Notes under the pieces: generated by a model
Told to the model about the DNA's origin: nothing
What the model saw: only the letters and a program-made list of their open reading frames with translations
Databases searched by the model: none
NCBI GenBank assembly: GCA_023129265.1
Contig: JAGMCJ010000254.1
Coordinates: 1-5,960 of the forward strand
From: Thermoplasmata archaeon
GTDB taxonomy: Archaea; Thermoplasmatota; Thermoplasmata; RBG-16-68-12; JAGMCJ01
DNA: 5,960 nt
Direction of reading: 5' to 3'
Made by a program: the position numbers and the translations under genes
Shown: positions 5,436-5,960 of the stretch, piece after piece
Position numbering within the stretch: the stretch's first letter is position 1
Layout: each line of letters starts with the position of its first letter

Positions 5436-5960
5436 CTACGCTTCCTGCTCTTCCACGCGCTTCCTCTTTCTCCTTCCGAAGGTGTCCAAAAGAGTCGCGA
5501 CTTCCCGGTACAACGCCAGCGTCTCCTGCTTCTCCGTTTCGATGTAAGTGATTATCTCGTCGTACTTCCTCTCCCGGTACCAGATCGGCACCTGGACACC
5601 TTTCTGCTTCCCCGTGAACGCGTCCAAGCCAGAGCCCTTGAACTTCCCCCCGTTCATCAGCACAAGCACGGAGCGGATGTCGATCATGGGCTTCGTGAAG
5701 AAGAAGTATCTCACCTTTCCAGCGCTCCACTCTCGCAGTCCGTACTGCTGCGCCTTCTCCATGACGAAGACGATGTCGAACCTCAGATTGTTGCCGATAG
5801 GAACGAAGGTCCAGTTAGAGTCGAGAATCCCTGCGTCGAGGATTCTTTCGACGATTTCCTTCTCGCTGTCCTCCCACTCCTTGAGAACGCGGAAGTCACC
5901 GACCGGCTTGCCTCCGTCGAGTTCCTGGAACTGAATCGTGATGATCTTGTCCATGAGCGG
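5436..5960 (-). CDS. DEDD/RNase H-fold 3'-5' exonuclease-like protein (5' partial)
   Basis: The first in-window ATG is at 5954, but the frame stays open to the window edge (Pro-Leu precede the Met) and the protein appears to begin mid-domain. IITIQFQEL (residues 4-12) looks like the strand that follows the DIET-type first catalytic motif in DEDD exonucleases, so that motif is expected just off the right edge. Motif II is visible as PIGNNLRFDIVF (52-63, D60), and KPMIDIRSVL (88-97) fits the following strand and helix. The motif III region is YDEIITYIETEKQETLALY (131-149); here E141 stands where the catalytic Asp of the Tyr-x3-Asp pattern is expected. The C-terminus is basic (RRKRKR, 161-166) then acidic. 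Such enzymes remove nucleotides from 3' ends of DNA or RNA. The fold is inferred from motifs by eye; activity is uncertain because motif I is unseen and motif III is altered. The stop is TAG at 5438-5436. Confidence 0.6.
   Translation of the reverse strand, partial: PLMDKIITIQFQELDGGKPVGDFRVLKEWEDSEKEIVERILDAGILDSNWTFVPIGNNLRFDIVFVMEKAQQYGLREWSAGKVRYFFFTKPMIDIRSVLVLMNGGKFKGSGLDAFTGKQKGVQVPIWYRERKYDEIITYIETEKQETLALYREVATLLDTFGRRKRKRVEEQEA

Noticed and set aside
5278..5730. 150-codon minus-strand frame ending in the intergenic region
   Set aside because: Its upstream two thirds overlap the exonuclease-like gene in another frame and it then runs straight through the TATA box; the product has no motif.

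Overview
The window looks archaeal, probably from a moderately GC-rich euryarchaeote of the Thermoplasmata or a related uncultured lineage. The grounds are AGG/AGA-dominated arginine codons, GGAGG(T/G)G-type ribosome binding sites, A/T-rich TATA-like boxes, and large TPR and helical-repeat proteins beside a lone acyl-CoA dehydrogenase. The lineage is an inference; there is no rRNA or marker gene to fix it. No tRNA, rRNA, CRISPR array, insertion sequence or integrase is visible.

Layout. Positions 1-2880 (+) hold the 3' part of a very large TPR protein gene. Its frame is open from base 1, so the real start lies left of the window. The product is a gapless array of at least 19 34-residue repeats (49-1986), then a helical, possibly winged-helix region (about 2059-2529), a Lys/Pro/Ala linker and a C-terminal Cys/His zinc cluster (2671-2766). 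After a 34-bp gap a convergent acyl-CoA dehydrogenase follows (4060-2915, -). A 53-bp gap (4061-4113) with a TATA-like box and a ribosome binding site separates it from an upstream same-strand gene for an all-helical protein of unknown function with a roughly 64-residue internal repeat (5103-4114, -; the frame probably extends to 5175).

The stretch from 5104 to 5435 contains, reading on the minus strand, a strong TATA box (5367-5358), a perfect 8-bp stem hairpin (5237-5216), an excellent ribosome binding site (5189-5181) and a 24-codon in-frame extension of the helical gene without an ATG, GTG or TTG start. The window ends inside a DEDD/RNase H-fold exonuclease-like gene (5960-5436, -) whose N-terminus, including the expected first catalytic motif, is off the right edge.

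How the genes relate. The three minus-strand genes share direction, but the gaps and separate promoter-like elements suggest at least two transcription units rather than one tight operon. Two of the four proteins are repeat scaffolds, implying protein-protein interaction roles. The dehydrogenase is the only gene with a confidently known reaction (acyl-CoA beta-oxidation or branched-chain amino acid breakdown), and no ETF, thiolase or CoA ligase gene is next to it here. I see no defence, toxin or mobile system. The most unusual items are the TPR plus zinc-cluster architecture, the 64-residue repeat protein with its apparent non-canonical start and long leader, and the Glu-for-Asp change in the exonuclease-like protein.
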